Notes: generated by a model from the sequence alone, not told the origin. A DNA stretch of 64,000 nucleotides from Mycolicibacterium sp. S2-37 (GCF_017352375.1 NZ_JAFEVR010000013.1:237599-301598), one strand, 5' to 3'. Positions 41,863 to 51,081 are shown, counted from the first letter of the stretch. A program made the numbers and translations.

Positions 41863-43082
41863 GCGGTTCTTCCCTCCTGCATCTCGGGGTGGGCGTCATA
41901 GAGGACGCCGTCGGCGAACAATGCGTCGATCTCCTCGCGGTCGATGCCCAGTTCGGCGAGCACATCGCCGGTGTGCTGGCCCAGCCAGGGCGCGGGTGAG
42001 CGGACGCTGTAATCCAGTTCGGAGAACCGGGTCGGCGGCGCGATGGTCTTCATCGGCCCGATGATCGGGTGCTCGAGGTCGACGACCATGCCGCGTGCTT
42101 GCACGTGCGGATCGTCGAGCGTCTCGTCATAGGTCAGCACCGGTCCGCCGGGCACCCCGGCGGTGTCCATCCGGTCGACCCACGCGCTGGTCGGCAGCGT
42201 GGTCGTGATGGCCTCGATCTCTTCTTCGAGCTCGTCGAGATGCGCCATGCGCGCGGGCAGATCGACGAAACGCTTGTCTTCGGCCCAGTCGGGACGCTTG
42301 AGCACGTCGTTGATGAGGCGTAGCCACAGGCGATCGGTATTGGCACCGATCGTGACGTAGCCGTCGGCGGTGCGGTACGCCTGATAGGGCGCCGACCGCC
42401 GATGCCGGGTACCGGTCTGTGCCGGGGTCTCCCCACTTCCGAAATAGGCTCCGGACTCCCAGACCGTCCATGCCAGGCCGGCGTCCACGAGGGAGATGTC
42501 GATGTACTGTCCTGCGCCGGTCTGCCTACGGTGCAGCTCGGCCGCGAGGATCGAGTAGATCGCGGTCGCCCCCGCAGCGATGTCGTTGATGGCGATGCCG
42601 ACCTTGGTGGGCTTGCCGTCGGGCTGGCCTGTCATGCGCAGGAATCCGCCGATGCCCTGGGCCATGATGTCGAAGCCGGGCCGGTCGCGGTACGGGCCGG
42701 TCTGGCCGAATCCACTGATCGAGCAGTACAGGATGTCGTCGCGCACCGTGCGGACCGAGGCGTAATCGATGCCGAGGCGCTCGGTGACGCGCGGACGAAA
42801 GTTCTCGATCACCAGGTCGGCGTCGGCGGCGAGCTCGAGGAACAGTTCACGGCCGCGGTCAGACTTCAGGTCGACGGCCACCGAGCGCTTGCTGCGGTTC
42901 GGCATGGCGAACGGGTAGCTCTCGCCGTTGACCTTCGGCGCCATCCGGCGCGAATCGTCGCCAGTACCTGGTTGTTCGATCTTGATGACGTCCGCGCCGA
43001 GCTCGGCCAGCACCATCGTGCAGTAGGGGCCCGACAGAAATCTGGTCAGGTCTAGTACTCGGAATCCGCTGAGTGGTCTCAT
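41859..43082 (-). CDS. Class III CoA-transferase (CaiB/BaiF family), second copy
   Basis: A 407-aa CoA-transferase heading the 12-gene operon. It shows RVLDLTRFLSGPYCTMVLAELGADVIKIEQP, NRSKRSVAVDLK and the catalytic Asp in INDIAAG. ATG 43082 is chosen (MRPLSGFRVLDL) because GAAGGA lies 4-9 nt upstream; ATG 43097 would add five residues. It is divergent from the IclR gene, with palindromes in between, and is the likely entry step that makes the CoA ester of the imported acid. Confidence 0.91.
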   Translation of the reverse strand: MRPLSGFRVLDLTRFLSGPYCTMVLAELGADVIKIEQPGTGDDSRRMAPKVNGESYPFAMPNRSKRSVAVDLKSDRGRELFLELAADADLVIENFRPRVTERLGIDYASVRTVRDDILYCSISGFGQTGPYRDRPGFDIMAQGIGGFLRMTGQPDGKPTKVGIAINDIAAGATAIYSILAAELHRRQTGAGQYIDISLVDAGLAWTVWESGAYFGSGETPAQTGTRHRRSAPYQAYRTADGYVTIGANTDRLWLRLINDVLKRPDWAEDKRFVDLPARMAHLDELEEEIEAITTTLPTSAWVDRMDTAGVPGGPVLTYDETLDDPHVQARGMVVDLEHPIIGPMKTIAPPTRFSELDYSVRSPAPWLGQHTGDVLAELGIDREEIDALFADGVLYDAHPEMQEGRTA

Positions 43083-43104
43083 TGATCCTTCCCGCATTGT
43101 GGGA

Positions 43105-43151
43105 TATGCTTTGCGCTGTGCGGAAACAGTAAATCCGTGACCGGAGTCACG
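43105..43151. promoter_or_regulatory. IclR-type operator/promoter region
   Basis: TATGCT (43105-43110) is a possible plus-strand -10. It abuts the imperfect palindrome TTTGCGC-TGT-GCGGAAA (43110-43126, 6 of 7 positions paired). A perfect dyad, CGTGAC-CGGA-GTCACG, follows at 43136-43151. Both lie between the divergent CoA-transferase operon and the IclR gene, and are the natural binding sites for IclR to repress both. Confidence 0.5.
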
Positions 43152-43226
43152 TCAACCCCGACATGCGATGTGCATCACGCGGCGAAAGGCCAATCGCCCC
43201 GCGGGGCGGAAGACGAGGAGTGGAAG

Positions 43227-44090
43227 ATGTTGGGCATGACCGAGGGTGGGGCCGTGGATCGAGGGACGGTGGCGGACAAGCCAGATGCGCGGCGCGGCGG
43301 TGTGCAGTCGATCGATCGGGCGGTGGCGATCCTGCGTTGCTTCGATGGACGCAGGCCGGAACTGGGGATCAGCGACCTGGCGCGATCGACCGGTTTGTCG
43401 ACGAGCACGGTGCATCGACTGCTCAATGCGATGCAGCAGAACCACCTGATCAGGCAGACGGGTACCAAGCGCTACGGATTGGGCCCGTTCCTCATGCAGC
43501 TGGCCAACTCCGGCGCGATGCCGCGGGGCCTGCGCGAAGCCGCGCTCCCGTTCATGACGGACCTGCGCGACGAGTTCGACGAGACGATCGGCCTGCACGA
43601 ACTGCTGGGAACGGGGCAGCGCATCGTCGCTGCCCAGGTCGAGAGTCATCAAGAGCTGCGCCGGACCTACACCGACATCGGCGTGCCGATCCGCCTCGCG
43701 TACGGCGGGCCGGGAAAGGCGATCCTGTGCGCACTGTCCGAAGGTGAGCGTGCCAAGCACCTCGCGGAGCCGATCACCGCTTTGACGGCGAGCACGACCA
43801 CTGATCTCGCCGAGGTCACCCGGGAACTTGCGGATGCCAGGCTGCGTGGCTATGCCGAGTCCAACGGCCAACGCACCGTGGGGATTTGGGCGGTGGCTGC
43901 GCCGGTGTTCGACCATACCCAGCGGGTCGTCGGCGCCATCGGAGCGTCGGTTCCGGCGGTACGGATGACCCCGGAGCGGCAGGCTCTGCTCGGTGCCCGG
44001 GTGCGCGAAGTGGCCTGGCAGCTGTCCACGACGCTGGGCGCCACGAGGGACGGCGTGCACGCCCTCGTGCCGGACATCCGTCTCGGTTGA
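43227..44090 (+). CDS. IclR-family transcriptional regulator
   Basis: A 287-aa regulator. An N-terminal winged HTH (QSIDRAVAILRCF, then LGISDLARSTGLSTSTVHRLLNAM) is followed by a GAF-like effector domain (from about residue 115; YGGPGKAILCALSEGE, VGAIGASVPAVRMTPE). ATG 43227 is chosen because GAGGAG lies 7 nt upstream. It probably senses the acid or its CoA ester and controls the divergent 12-gene operon. Confidence 0.92.
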   Translation: MLGMTEGGAVDRGTVADKPDARRGGVQSIDRAVAILRCFDGRRPELGISDLARSTGLSTSTVHRLLNAMQQNHLIRQTGTKRYGLGPFLMQLANSGAMPRGLREAALPFMTDLRDEFDETIGLHELLGTGQRIVAAQVESHQELRRTYTDIGVPIRLAYGGPGKAILCALSEGERAKHLAEPITALTASTTTDLAEVTRELADARLRGYAESNGQRTVGIWAVAAPVFDHTQRVVGAIGASVPAVRMTPERQALLGARVREVAWQLSTTLGATRDGVHALVPDIRLG

Positions 44091-44108
44091 TAATGAGTTT
44101 GCAACCGC

Positions 44109-44124
44109 CTGCATAAACATGCAG
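44109..44124 (+). promoter_or_regulatory. ARG box (ArgR operator) of argC
   Basis: CTGCAT-AAAC-ATGCAG is a perfect 6+4+6 dyad ending 10 bp before the argC ATG. It resembles known mycobacterial ARG boxes. A GATAAT hexamer at 44089-44094 could be the -10 element, placing the operator just after the transcription start, where bound ArgR would block the operon. Confidence 0.65.
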
Positions 44125-44134
44125 AATCGGCTCC

Positions 44135-45169
44135 ATGACACGTGTCGCCGTGGCCGGAGCCAGCGGATACGCCGGTGGTGAAATCCTCCGGTTGCTCCTG
44201 GGTCACCCTGCGTACGCCGACGGACGCCTGACGCTCGGTGCACTGACCGCCGCAGGCAGCGCGGGCACCCCGCTGGCGGATCATCATCCGCATCTCCTTC
44301 CGCTGGCCGGGCGGGTGCTGGAGCCGACGCAACTCGATGTGCTGTCCGGCCACGACGTGGTCTTCCTCGCCCTGCCGCACGGACATTCCGCCGAGCTGGC
44401 CCAACAGCTCGGCGACGACGTCCTGATCATCGACTGTGGGGCCGATTTCCGGCTCACCGACGCCGCAGCGTGGGAGCGGTTCTACGGATCTGCCCACGCC
44501 GGCAGCTGGCCCTACGGGCTGCCGGAGCTGCCCGGCGCGCGCGACCGGCTCTCGAACGCCAAACGCATCGCCGTGCCCGGGTGCTATCCGACTGCCGCGC
44601 TGCTCGCGCTCCTGCCCGCAGTCGCCGAGGATCTGGTCGATCCGGCGGTCACCGTCGTGGCGGTCAGCGGTACGTCCGGAGCCGGTCGGGCCGCGAAGAC
44701 CGATCTCCTCGGGGCCGAGGTGATCGGATCGGCGCGCGCCTACAACGTCGGCGGCAAACACCGGCACACCCCGGAGATCGCCCAGGGGCTACGGGGCGTC
44801 ACCGACAGGGACGTCACCGTGTCGTTCACCCCGGTGCTGATCCCCACCTCGCGGGGAATCCTCGCGACCTGCACCGCGCGCACCGACGCACCGCTGTCCC
44901 AGCTCCGCGCCGCGTACGAAAAAGCCTATGATGCTGAGCCTTTCGTCTATCTGCTGCCGGAAGGTCAGCTACCCAAGACGGGCGCGGTCATCGGCAGCAA
45001 CGCCGCTCAGATCGCCGTGGCGGTGGACGAGGATGCGCATACGTTCGTCGCGATCGCCGCGATCGACAACCTCGTCAAGGGCACCGGTGGTGCGGCCGTG
45101 CAGTCGATGAACCTCGCGCTGGGCTGGCCCGAGACCGACGGCCTCTCGGTCGTGGGGGTCGCACCGTGA
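44135..45169 (+). CDS. argC: N-acetyl-gamma-glutamyl-phosphate reductase
   Basis: A 344-aa NADPH-dependent reductase for step 3 of arginine biosynthesis. It has the N-terminal Rossmann motif AVAGASGYAGGEILRLL and the catalytic Cys150 in VPGCYPTA. The substrate-binding block KHRHTPEI is present as GGKHRHTPEIAQ. First gene of argCJBDFR(GH), directly behind the ARG box; its stop overlaps the argJ GTG. Confidence 0.98.
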   Translation: MTRVAVAGASGYAGGEILRLLLGHPAYADGRLTLGALTAAGSAGTPLADHHPHLLPLAGRVLEPTQLDVLSGHDVVFLALPHGHSAELAQQLGDDVLIIDCGADFRLTDAAAWERFYGSAHAGSWPYGLPELPGARDRLSNAKRIAVPGCYPTAALLALLPAVAEDLVDPAVTVVAVSGTSGAGRAAKTDLLGAEVIGSARAYNVGGKHRHTPEIAQGLRGVTDRDVTVSFTPVLIPTSRGILATCTARTDAPLSQLRAAYEKAYDAEPFVYLLPEGQLPKTGAVIGSNAAQIAVAVDEDAHTFVAIAAIDNLVKGTGGAAVQSMNLALGWPETDGLSVVGVAP

Positions 45170-46365
45170 CCGCGAAGCTGATCCGCACCCAGGGCGTCAC
45201 CGCACCCGCCGGCTTCCGGGCCGCCGGGATCGCGGCCGGCATCAAGGCGTCCGGCGCACCGGACCTCGCCCTGATCGTCAATGAAGGGCCCGACCACGCC
45301 GCCGCAGGCGTGTTCACCCGCAACCAGGTTCAGGCCGCGCCGGTGTTGTGGAGCAGGCAGGTGCTGACCACCGGACGGCTGCGGGCGGTGATCCTGAACT
45401 CCGGGGGTGCGAATGCCTGCACCGGTCCGCTGGGTTTCCAGGACACCCACGCCACCGCGGAGGCCGTGGCCGCCGCGCTGTCGGACTGGGGCACCGAGAC
45501 CGGTGCCATCGAGGTGGCGGTCTGCTCGACGGGCCTGATCGGCGACCGGCTGCCGATGGACCGGGTGCTGGCGGGTGTCACCGAGGTGGTGCACGAGATG
45601 GCGGGCGGGCTGACCGGCGGCGAGGAGGCCGCGCGCGCGATCATGACCACCGACACCGTGCCCAAACAGGTTGCCCTGCATCACCCCGACAGTTGGACCA
45701 TCGGCGGCATGGCCAAAGGAGCGGGCATGATCGCGCCGTCGCTGGCGACGATGCTCTGTGTCTTGACCACCGACGCCGTCGCCGACTCGGCAGCGTTGCA
45801 CACCGCGCTGCAGCGTGCGTCGGCCCGCACGTTCGAACGCCTCGACATCGACGGCAGCTGTTCGACCAACGACACCGTGCTGCTGCTGGCCTCCGGGGCC
45901 AGCGAGATCGCGCCCGGTCAGGAGGATCTCGACGAGGCCGTGCTGCGAGTGTGTGATGACCTGTGCGCACAGATGCAGGCGGACGCGGAGGGCGTGACCA
46001 AGCGCATCGCCATCACGGTCAGTGGCGCACCGTCGGAGGATGCCGCCTTGACCGCGGCACGGATGCTGGCCCGTGACAGCCTGGTCAAGACGGCGATGTT
46101 CGGGTCCGACCCGAACTGGGGCCGGGTACTCGCCGCCGTCGGTATGGTGCCGTTCACTATCGATCCCAACCGGATCACCGTGTCCTTCAATGGGTTTCCG
46201 ACATTCGTCGATGGCGCCGGTGCGCCGGGGGCCCGCGAGGTGGACCTGTCCGGCCCGGACATCGACGTCACCGTGGATCTCGGTCTGGGAGCCGGGTCGG
46301 CGACGGTTCGCACCACCGACCTGTCGCACGCGTACGTCGAAGAGAACTCGGCGTACAGCTCATGA
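45166..46365 (+). CDS. argJ: Bifunctional ornithine acetyltransferase / N-acetylglutamate synthase
   Basis: A 399-aa Ntn-type enzyme that recycles the acetyl group from N-acetylornithine to glutamate. The self-cleavage site KGAGMIAPSLATML has the new N-terminal nucleophile at Thr195, giving alpha and beta chains. The C-terminal ELSxDY-like end (AYVEENSAYSS) is intact. The GTG start overlaps the argC stop and the argB ATG overlaps its own stop. Confidence 0.98.
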   Translation: MTAKLIRTQGVTAPAGFRAAGIAAGIKASGAPDLALIVNEGPDHAAAGVFTRNQVQAAPVLWSRQVLTTGRLRAVILNSGGANACTGPLGFQDTHATAEAVAAALSDWGTETGAIEVAVCSTGLIGDRLPMDRVLAGVTEVVHEMAGGLTGGEEAARAIMTTDTVPKQVALHHPDSWTIGGMAKGAGMIAPSLATMLCVLTTDAVADSAALHTALQRASARTFERLDIDGSCSTNDTVLLLASGASEIAPGQEDLDEAVLRVCDDLCAQMQADAEGVTKRIAITVSGAPSEDAALTAARMLARDSLVKTAMFGSDPNWGRVLAAVGMVPFTIDPNRITVSFNGFPTFVDGAGAPGAREVDLSGPDIDVTVDLGLGAGSATVRTTDLSHAYVEENSAYSS

Positions 46366-47234
46366 GCGCACCCACTCAGACCAGAGCGCAGGTACTCGCC
46401 GCCGCACTGCCCTGGCTCAAGCAGCTCAACGGCAAGACGGTCGTCGTCAAGTACGGCGGGAACGCGATGACCGACGACACCCTCAAGGCGGCCTTCGCCG
46501 CCGACATGGTGTTCCTGCGCAACTGTGGGGTCAAGCCGGTCGTGGTGCACGGCGGCGGTCCGCAGATCAGCGCGATGCTCAAGAAGCTCGGCATCGCAGG
46601 CGAATTCAAGGGCGGGTTCCGCGTCACCACACCCGAGGTACTCGACGTCGCGCGGATGGTGCTGTTCGGCCAGGTCGGCCGTGAACTGGTCGGGTTGATC
46701 AATGCCCACGGTCCGTACGCGGTCGGTATCACCGGCGAGGACGCGCACCTGTTCACCGCGGTGCGCCGAAGTGTCACCGTTGACGGCGTCGCCACCGACA
46801 TCGGACTCGTCGGGGACGTCGAGAAGGTCTGTACCGATGCCGTCGTCGACCTCATCGAGGCCGGCCGGATCCCGGTGGTATCGACCATTGCACCCGACAC
46901 CGACGGCGTCGTGCACAACATCAACGCCGATACCGCCGCCGCGGCACTGGCGTCCGCGCTCAGCGCCGAGAAATTGGTGATGCTCACCGATATCGAAGGG
47001 CTCTACACCGACTGGCCGAATCGCGATTCGCTGGTCAGTCAGATCGACACCGCGGCCCTGGCCGAGCTGCTGCCGCGCCTGGAGGCCGGCATGGTGCCCA
47101 AGATCGAAGCCTGCCTGCGCGCGGTGAGCGACGGCGTTCCCAGCGCGCATGTGATCGACGGCCGCGTCGAACACTGTGTGCTGGTGGAACTTTTCACCGA
47201 TGAAGGGACCGGCACGAAGGTGGTGAAGCCATGA
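46362..47234 (+). CDS. argB: Acetylglutamate kinase
   Basis: A 290-aa amino-acid kinase. It has the phosphate-binding VVKYGGNAM, the HGGGPQI substrate loop and VMLTDIEGLY near the C-terminus. The N-terminal helix (about 25 residues before the kinase core) is the kind found in arginine-inhibited, hexameric forms, so feedback inhibition by arginine is likely. It is coupled to both neighbours by 4-bp overlaps. Confidence 0.98.
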   Translation: MSAPTQTRAQVLAAALPWLKQLNGKTVVVKYGGNAMTDDTLKAAFAADMVFLRNCGVKPVVVHGGGPQISAMLKKLGIAGEFKGGFRVTTPEVLDVARMVLFGQVGRELVGLINAHGPYAVGITGEDAHLFTAVRRSVTVDGVATDIGLVGDVEKVCTDAVVDLIEAGRIPVVSTIAPDTDGVVHNINADTAAAALASALSAEKLVMLTDIEGLYTDWPNRDSLVSQIDTAALAELLPRLEAGMVPKIEACLRAVSDGVPSAHVIDGRVEHCVLVELFTDEGTGTKVVKP

Positions 47235-48451
47235 CCGGCGGGCAGGAGCGCAGCGACTCGGGGATGAAAACGCAGACGCTGCAGCAGCGGTGGCAGGCCG
47301 TGATGATGAACAACTACGGCACCCCGCCGCTGGCACTGGCCAGCGGTGACGGTGTGACGGTCACCGACACCGACGGCAAGACCTACCTCGATCTGCTCGG
47401 CGGCATCGCGGTCAATGTGCTGGGGCACCGCCATCCGGCGGTCACCGAAGCCGTCACCCGCCAGCTCGACACGCTCGGGCACACGTCGAACTTCTACGCC
47501 ACGGAACCAGGTATCGCTCTGGCCGAGGCGCTCGTCGGGCATCTCGGTGCCCCCGCGCGGGTGTTCTTCTGCAATTCCGGCACTGAGGCCAACGAGGTCG
47601 CGTTCAAGATCACCCGGTTGACCGGGCGCACCAAAGTCGTTGCGGCGCAGAACGCATTCCACGGCAGGACGATGGGTTCGCTCGCGCTGACCGGCCAGCC
47701 GGCCAAACAGGCGCCGTTCGAGCCGCTGCCCGGCCACGTCGTCCACGTCCCGTACGGCGACGTCGCAGAGCTGGCCAGCGCCGTCGATTCGGAGACCGCC
47801 GCGGTCTTCCTCGAACCCATCATGGGGGAGGGCGGCGTCGTCGTACCGCCGGCCGGTTACCTGGTCGCGGCAAGGGAGATCACCAGCCGCCACGGCGCGT
47901 TGCTCGTCGTCGACGAGGTGCAGACCGGAATGGGTCGTACCGGAGCGTTCTTCGCCCATCAGCACGATGGCATCGTGCCCGACGTCGTGACGTTGGCCAA
48001 GGGGCTCGGCGGTGGTCTGCCGATCGGCGCCTGCCTCGCCGTCGGTGCGACCGGCGACCTGCTCACGCCGGGTTTGCACGGCAGTACCTTCGGCGGCAAC
48101 CCGGTGTGCGCCGCCGCGGCGCTGGCGGTGCTCGGTGTGCTGGCCGCCGATGACCTCGTCGGGCGCGCGGAGATGCTCGGCAAATCGCTGCACCACGGCA
48201 TCGAGTCGATCGGCCACCCGCTCGTCGACCATGTACGGGGCCGCGGACTGTTGTGCGGCATCGTGCTCACCGCGCCTGCGGCCAAACAGGCCGAAGCCGC
48301 CGCCCGCGCTGCCGGATTCCTGATCAACGCCGCCGCACCCGATGTCGTGCGGCTGGCGCCACCGCTGGTGGTCACCGAAGGGCAGATCGACGCATTCCTC
48401 GCGGCGCTGCCGGGCGTGCTCGACACTGCGGCAAAGGAGGCCGGCCAGTGA
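47231..48451 (+). CDS. argD: Acetylornithine aminotransferase
   Basis: A 406-aa PLP enzyme of fold type I. The cofactor Lys is residue 257 (TLAKGLGGGLPIGA); the phosphate-binding loop is NSGTEANE, and VDEVQTGMGRTG gives the pyridine-contacting Asp. Translation may begin at ATG 47231 (overlapping argB) or at an internal ATG 12 codons later that better fits the family's usual start. Confidence 0.97.
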   Translation: MTGGQERSDSGMKTQTLQQRWQAVMMNNYGTPPLALASGDGVTVTDTDGKTYLDLLGGIAVNVLGHRHPAVTEAVTRQLDTLGHTSNFYATEPGIALAEALVGHLGAPARVFFCNSGTEANEVAFKITRLTGRTKVVAAQNAFHGRTMGSLALTGQPAKQAPFEPLPGHVVHVPYGDVAELASAVDSETAAVFLEPIMGEGGVVVPPAGYLVAAREITSRHGALLVVDEVQTGMGRTGAFFAHQHDGIVPDVVTLAKGLGGGLPIGACLAVGATGDLLTPGLHGSTFGGNPVCAAAALAVLGVLAADDLVGRAEMLGKSLHHGIESIGHPLVDHVRGRGLLCGIVLTAPAAKQAEAAARAAGFLINAAAPDVVRLAPPLVVTEGQIDAFLAALPGVLDTAAKEAGQ

Positions 48452-49383
48452 GGCATTTCCTGCGCGACGACGATCTCACGCCCGACGAGCAGGCCGAGGT
48501 GCTCGCCCTGGCCGCCGAGATGAAGAAGGATCCGCTGCTGCACCGCCCGCTGGCCGGGCCCCGGGCGGTCGCGGTGATCTTCGACAAGAACTCGACACGC
48601 ACCCGGTTCTCGTTCGAGGTGGGCATCGCCCAGCTCGGTGGCCATGCCGTCGTGGTGGACGGCCGCAGCACCCAGCTCGGTCGTGAGGAGACGCTGGAGG
48701 ACACCGGAAAGGTCCTGTCCCGCTACGTCGATGCGATCGTGTGGCGCACATTCGCCCAGGAACGGCTCACCGCGATGGCCGCCGGCGCGACCGTGCCGGT
48801 CATCAACGCCCTGTCCGACGAGTTCCACCCGTGCCAGGTGCTTGCCGACCTGCAGACGCTCGCCGAACGACGCGGCGCGCTACCCGGTTTGCGGATGGCC
48901 TACTTCGGTGACGGCGCCAACAACATGGCCCATTCGCTGATGCTCGGTGGCGTCACCGCGGGCATCCACGTCACGATCGCCGCACCCCGCGGGTTCGAAC
49001 CGCATCCGATGTTCGTGGCCGCGGCCCGCGAGCGGGCCGAGCTGACCGGTGCGACGGTGACGCTGACCGCCGACGCGCATCAGGCCGCCGACGGAGCCGA
49101 TGTGCTGGTGACCGACACGTGGACCTCGATGGGACAGGAGAACGACGGTCTCGACCGGGTTCGGCCGTTCCGCCCGTTCCAGGTCAACACCGACCTGCTG
49201 GACCGGGCCGATCCGGACGCGGTGGTGCTGCACTGCCTTCCGGCTCATCGCGGACACGAGATCACCGACGAGGCGCTGGACGGACCACACAGCGCGGTGT
49301 GGGACGAGGCGGAGAACCGGCTGCACGCGCAGAAGGCGCTGCTGGTCTGGTTGCTGCAGCGGGCGGGGACGACGCTCCGATGA
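48448..49383 (+). CDS. argF: Ornithine carbamoyltransferase
   Basis: A 311-aa transcarbamylase. The carbamoyl-phosphate loop STRTR lies at residues 49-53, with HPCQVLAD and the ornithine/catalytic HCLPAHRG motifs further on. It starts at GTG 48448 with AAAGGAGG about 6 nt upstream, and overlaps the argD stop as GTGA. The length is normal. Confidence 0.97.
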   Translation: MRHFLRDDDLTPDEQAEVLALAAEMKKDPLLHRPLAGPRAVAVIFDKNSTRTRFSFEVGIAQLGGHAVVVDGRSTQLGREETLEDTGKVLSRYVDAIVWRTFAQERLTAMAAGATVPVINALSDEFHPCQVLADLQTLAERRGALPGLRMAYFGDGANNMAHSLMLGGVTAGIHVTIAAPRGFEPHPMFVAAARERAELTGATVTLTADAHQAADGADVLVTDTWTSMGQENDGLDRVRPFRPFQVNTDLLDRADPDAVVLHCLPAHRGHEITDEALDGPHSAVWDEAENRLHAQKALLVWLLQRAGTTLR

Positions 49384-49859
49384 CATCCGCGGCGACCCGG
49401 GCCGGCCGGCAGGCGCGCATCGTGGCGCTCCTGTCGGCCAATTCGGTGCGCAGCCAAAGTGAGTTGGCGCTGATGCTCGCCGACGAGGGCATCGAGGTCA
49501 CCCAGGCGACGCTGTCGCGTGACCTCGAGGAACTCGGGGCGGTCAAGCTTCGCGGCGCCGACGGCGGGGTCGGCGTCTACGTGGTGCCCGAGGACGGCAG
49601 TCCGGTGCGCGGTGTGTCCGGCGGCACCGAACGGCTGATCCGGCTGCTGGGGGATCTGCTGGTGTCCACCGACGCCAGCGGCAACCTCGCCGTCCTGCGG
49701 ACACCGCCCGGTGCGGCGCACTACCTCGCCAGCGCACTCGACCGGGCGGCGCTGCCCTATGTCGTCGGCACCATCGCCGGCGACGACACCATCGCAGTGG
49801 TGGCCCGTGAGCCCATGACGGGCGCCGAGCTGGCCGGCACTCTCGAGAACCTGAAGTAG
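49380..49859 (+). CDS. argR: Arginine repressor
   Basis: A 159-aa hexameric regulator. The N-terminal winged HTH (SQSELALMLADEGIEVTQATLSRDLEELGAVKL) binds ARG boxes, and the C-terminal domain carries the arginine-binding, trimer-forming AGDDTIAVVARE. It sits inside the operon it controls (ARG box at 44109-44124) and so represses its own synthesis. Its ATG overlaps the argF stop. Confidence 0.97.
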   Translation: MTSAATRAGRQARIVALLSANSVRSQSELALMLADEGIEVTQATLSRDLEELGAVKLRGADGGVGVYVVPEDGSPVRGVSGGTERLIRLLGDLLVSTDASGNLAVLRTPPGAAHYLASALDRAALPYVVGTIAGDDTIAVVAREPMTGAELAGTLENLK

Positions 49860-49876
49860 CAGAAGGAGATTTACTC

Positions 49877-51079
49877 ATGTCCGAACGCGTCATCCTGGCG
49901 TACTCCGGCGGTCTCGACACCTCCGTGGCGATCAGCTGGATCGGAAAGGAGACCGGCCGCGACGTGGTCGCCGTCGCGATCGATCTCGGCCAGGGTGGCG
50001 AGGACATGGACGTGGTGCGCCAGCGCGCCATCGACTGTGGCGCTGTCGAAGCCGTCGTCGTCGACGCCCGCGACGAGTTCGCCGAGCAGTACTGCCTGCC
50101 GGCGATCCAGTCCAACGCCCTCTACATGGACCGCTATCCGCTGGTATCGGCGTTGAGCCGGCCGCTCATCGTCAAACACCTCGTCGAGGCCGCACGTGAG
50201 CACGGCGGGGGCATCGTCGCCCACGGCTGCACCGGCAAGGGCAACGACCAGGTCCGCTTCGAGGTCGGATTCGCCTCGCTGGCACCGGATCTCGAGGTCC
50301 TCGCACCCGTCCGCGATTACGCCTGGACCCGTGAGAAGGCGATCGCGTTCGCCGAGGAGAACGCCATCCCGATCAACGTCACCAAGAGGTCGCCGTTCTC
50401 GATCGACCAGAACGTGTGGGGCCGCGCGGTTGAGACCGGATTCCTCGAGCACCTGTGGAACGCGCCGACCAAGGACGTCTACGACTACACCGAGGACCCG
50501 ACACTCAACTGGAACACACCCGACGAGGTGATCGTCGGCTTCGACAAGGGTGTGCCGGTGTCCATCGACGGGCGTGACGTCACGGTGCTGCAGGCGATCG
50601 AGGAGCTCAACCGCCGTGCGGGCGCGCAGGGCGTGGGCCGACTCGACGTCGTCGAGGACCGGCTGGTCGGCATCAAGAGCCGCGAGATCTACGAGGCGCC
50701 TGGAGCGATGGTGCTGATCACCGCGCACACCGAACTCGAACACGTCACGCTGGAGCGCGAACTCGGCCGGTTCAAGCGCAATACCGACCAGAAGTGGGGC
50801 GAGCTCGTCTACGACGGTCTGTGGTTCTCACCGCTCAAGACCGCGCTCGAATCGTTCGTCGCCAAGACCCAGGAGCATGTCACCGGTGAGATCCGGATGG
50901 TCCTGCACGGCGGCCACATCGCGGTCAACGGACGCCGGAGCCAGGAATCTCTGTACGACTTCAACCTCGCCACCTACGACGAGGGCGACACGTTCGACCA
51001 GTCGTCGGCCAAGGGCTTCGTGCACGTCCACGGCCTGTCGTCGAGCATCTCGGCCCGCCGAGACCTCGGCATCAAATGA
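49877..51079 (+). CDS. argG: Argininosuccinate synthase
   Basis: A 400-aa ATP-pyrophosphatase that joins citrulline and aspartate. It has the N-terminal PP-loop LAYSGGLDTSVAI, followed by the conserved GCTGKGNDQVRFE (aspartate/citrulline site) and the C-terminal SRESLYDF-type block (RRSQESLYDFNLATYD). AAGGAG lies 7 nt before the ATG. It is 17 bp after argR, so part of the same transcript. Confidence 0.98.
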   Translation: MSERVILAYSGGLDTSVAISWIGKETGRDVVAVAIDLGQGGEDMDVVRQRAIDCGAVEAVVVDARDEFAEQYCLPAIQSNALYMDRYPLVSALSRPLIVKHLVEAAREHGGGIVAHGCTGKGNDQVRFEVGFASLAPDLEVLAPVRDYAWTREKAIAFAEENAIPINVTKRSPFSIDQNVWGRAVETGFLEHLWNAPTKDVYDYTEDPTLNWNTPDEVIVGFDKGVPVSIDGRDVTVLQAIEELNRRAGAQGVGRLDVVEDRLVGIKSREIYEAPGAMVLITAHTELEHVTLERELGRFKRNTDQKWGELVYDGLWFSPLKTALESFVAKTQEHVTGEIRMVLHGGHIAVNGRRSQESLYDFNLATYDEGDTFDQSSAKGFVHVHGLSSSISARRDLGIK

Positions 51080-51081
51080 TC

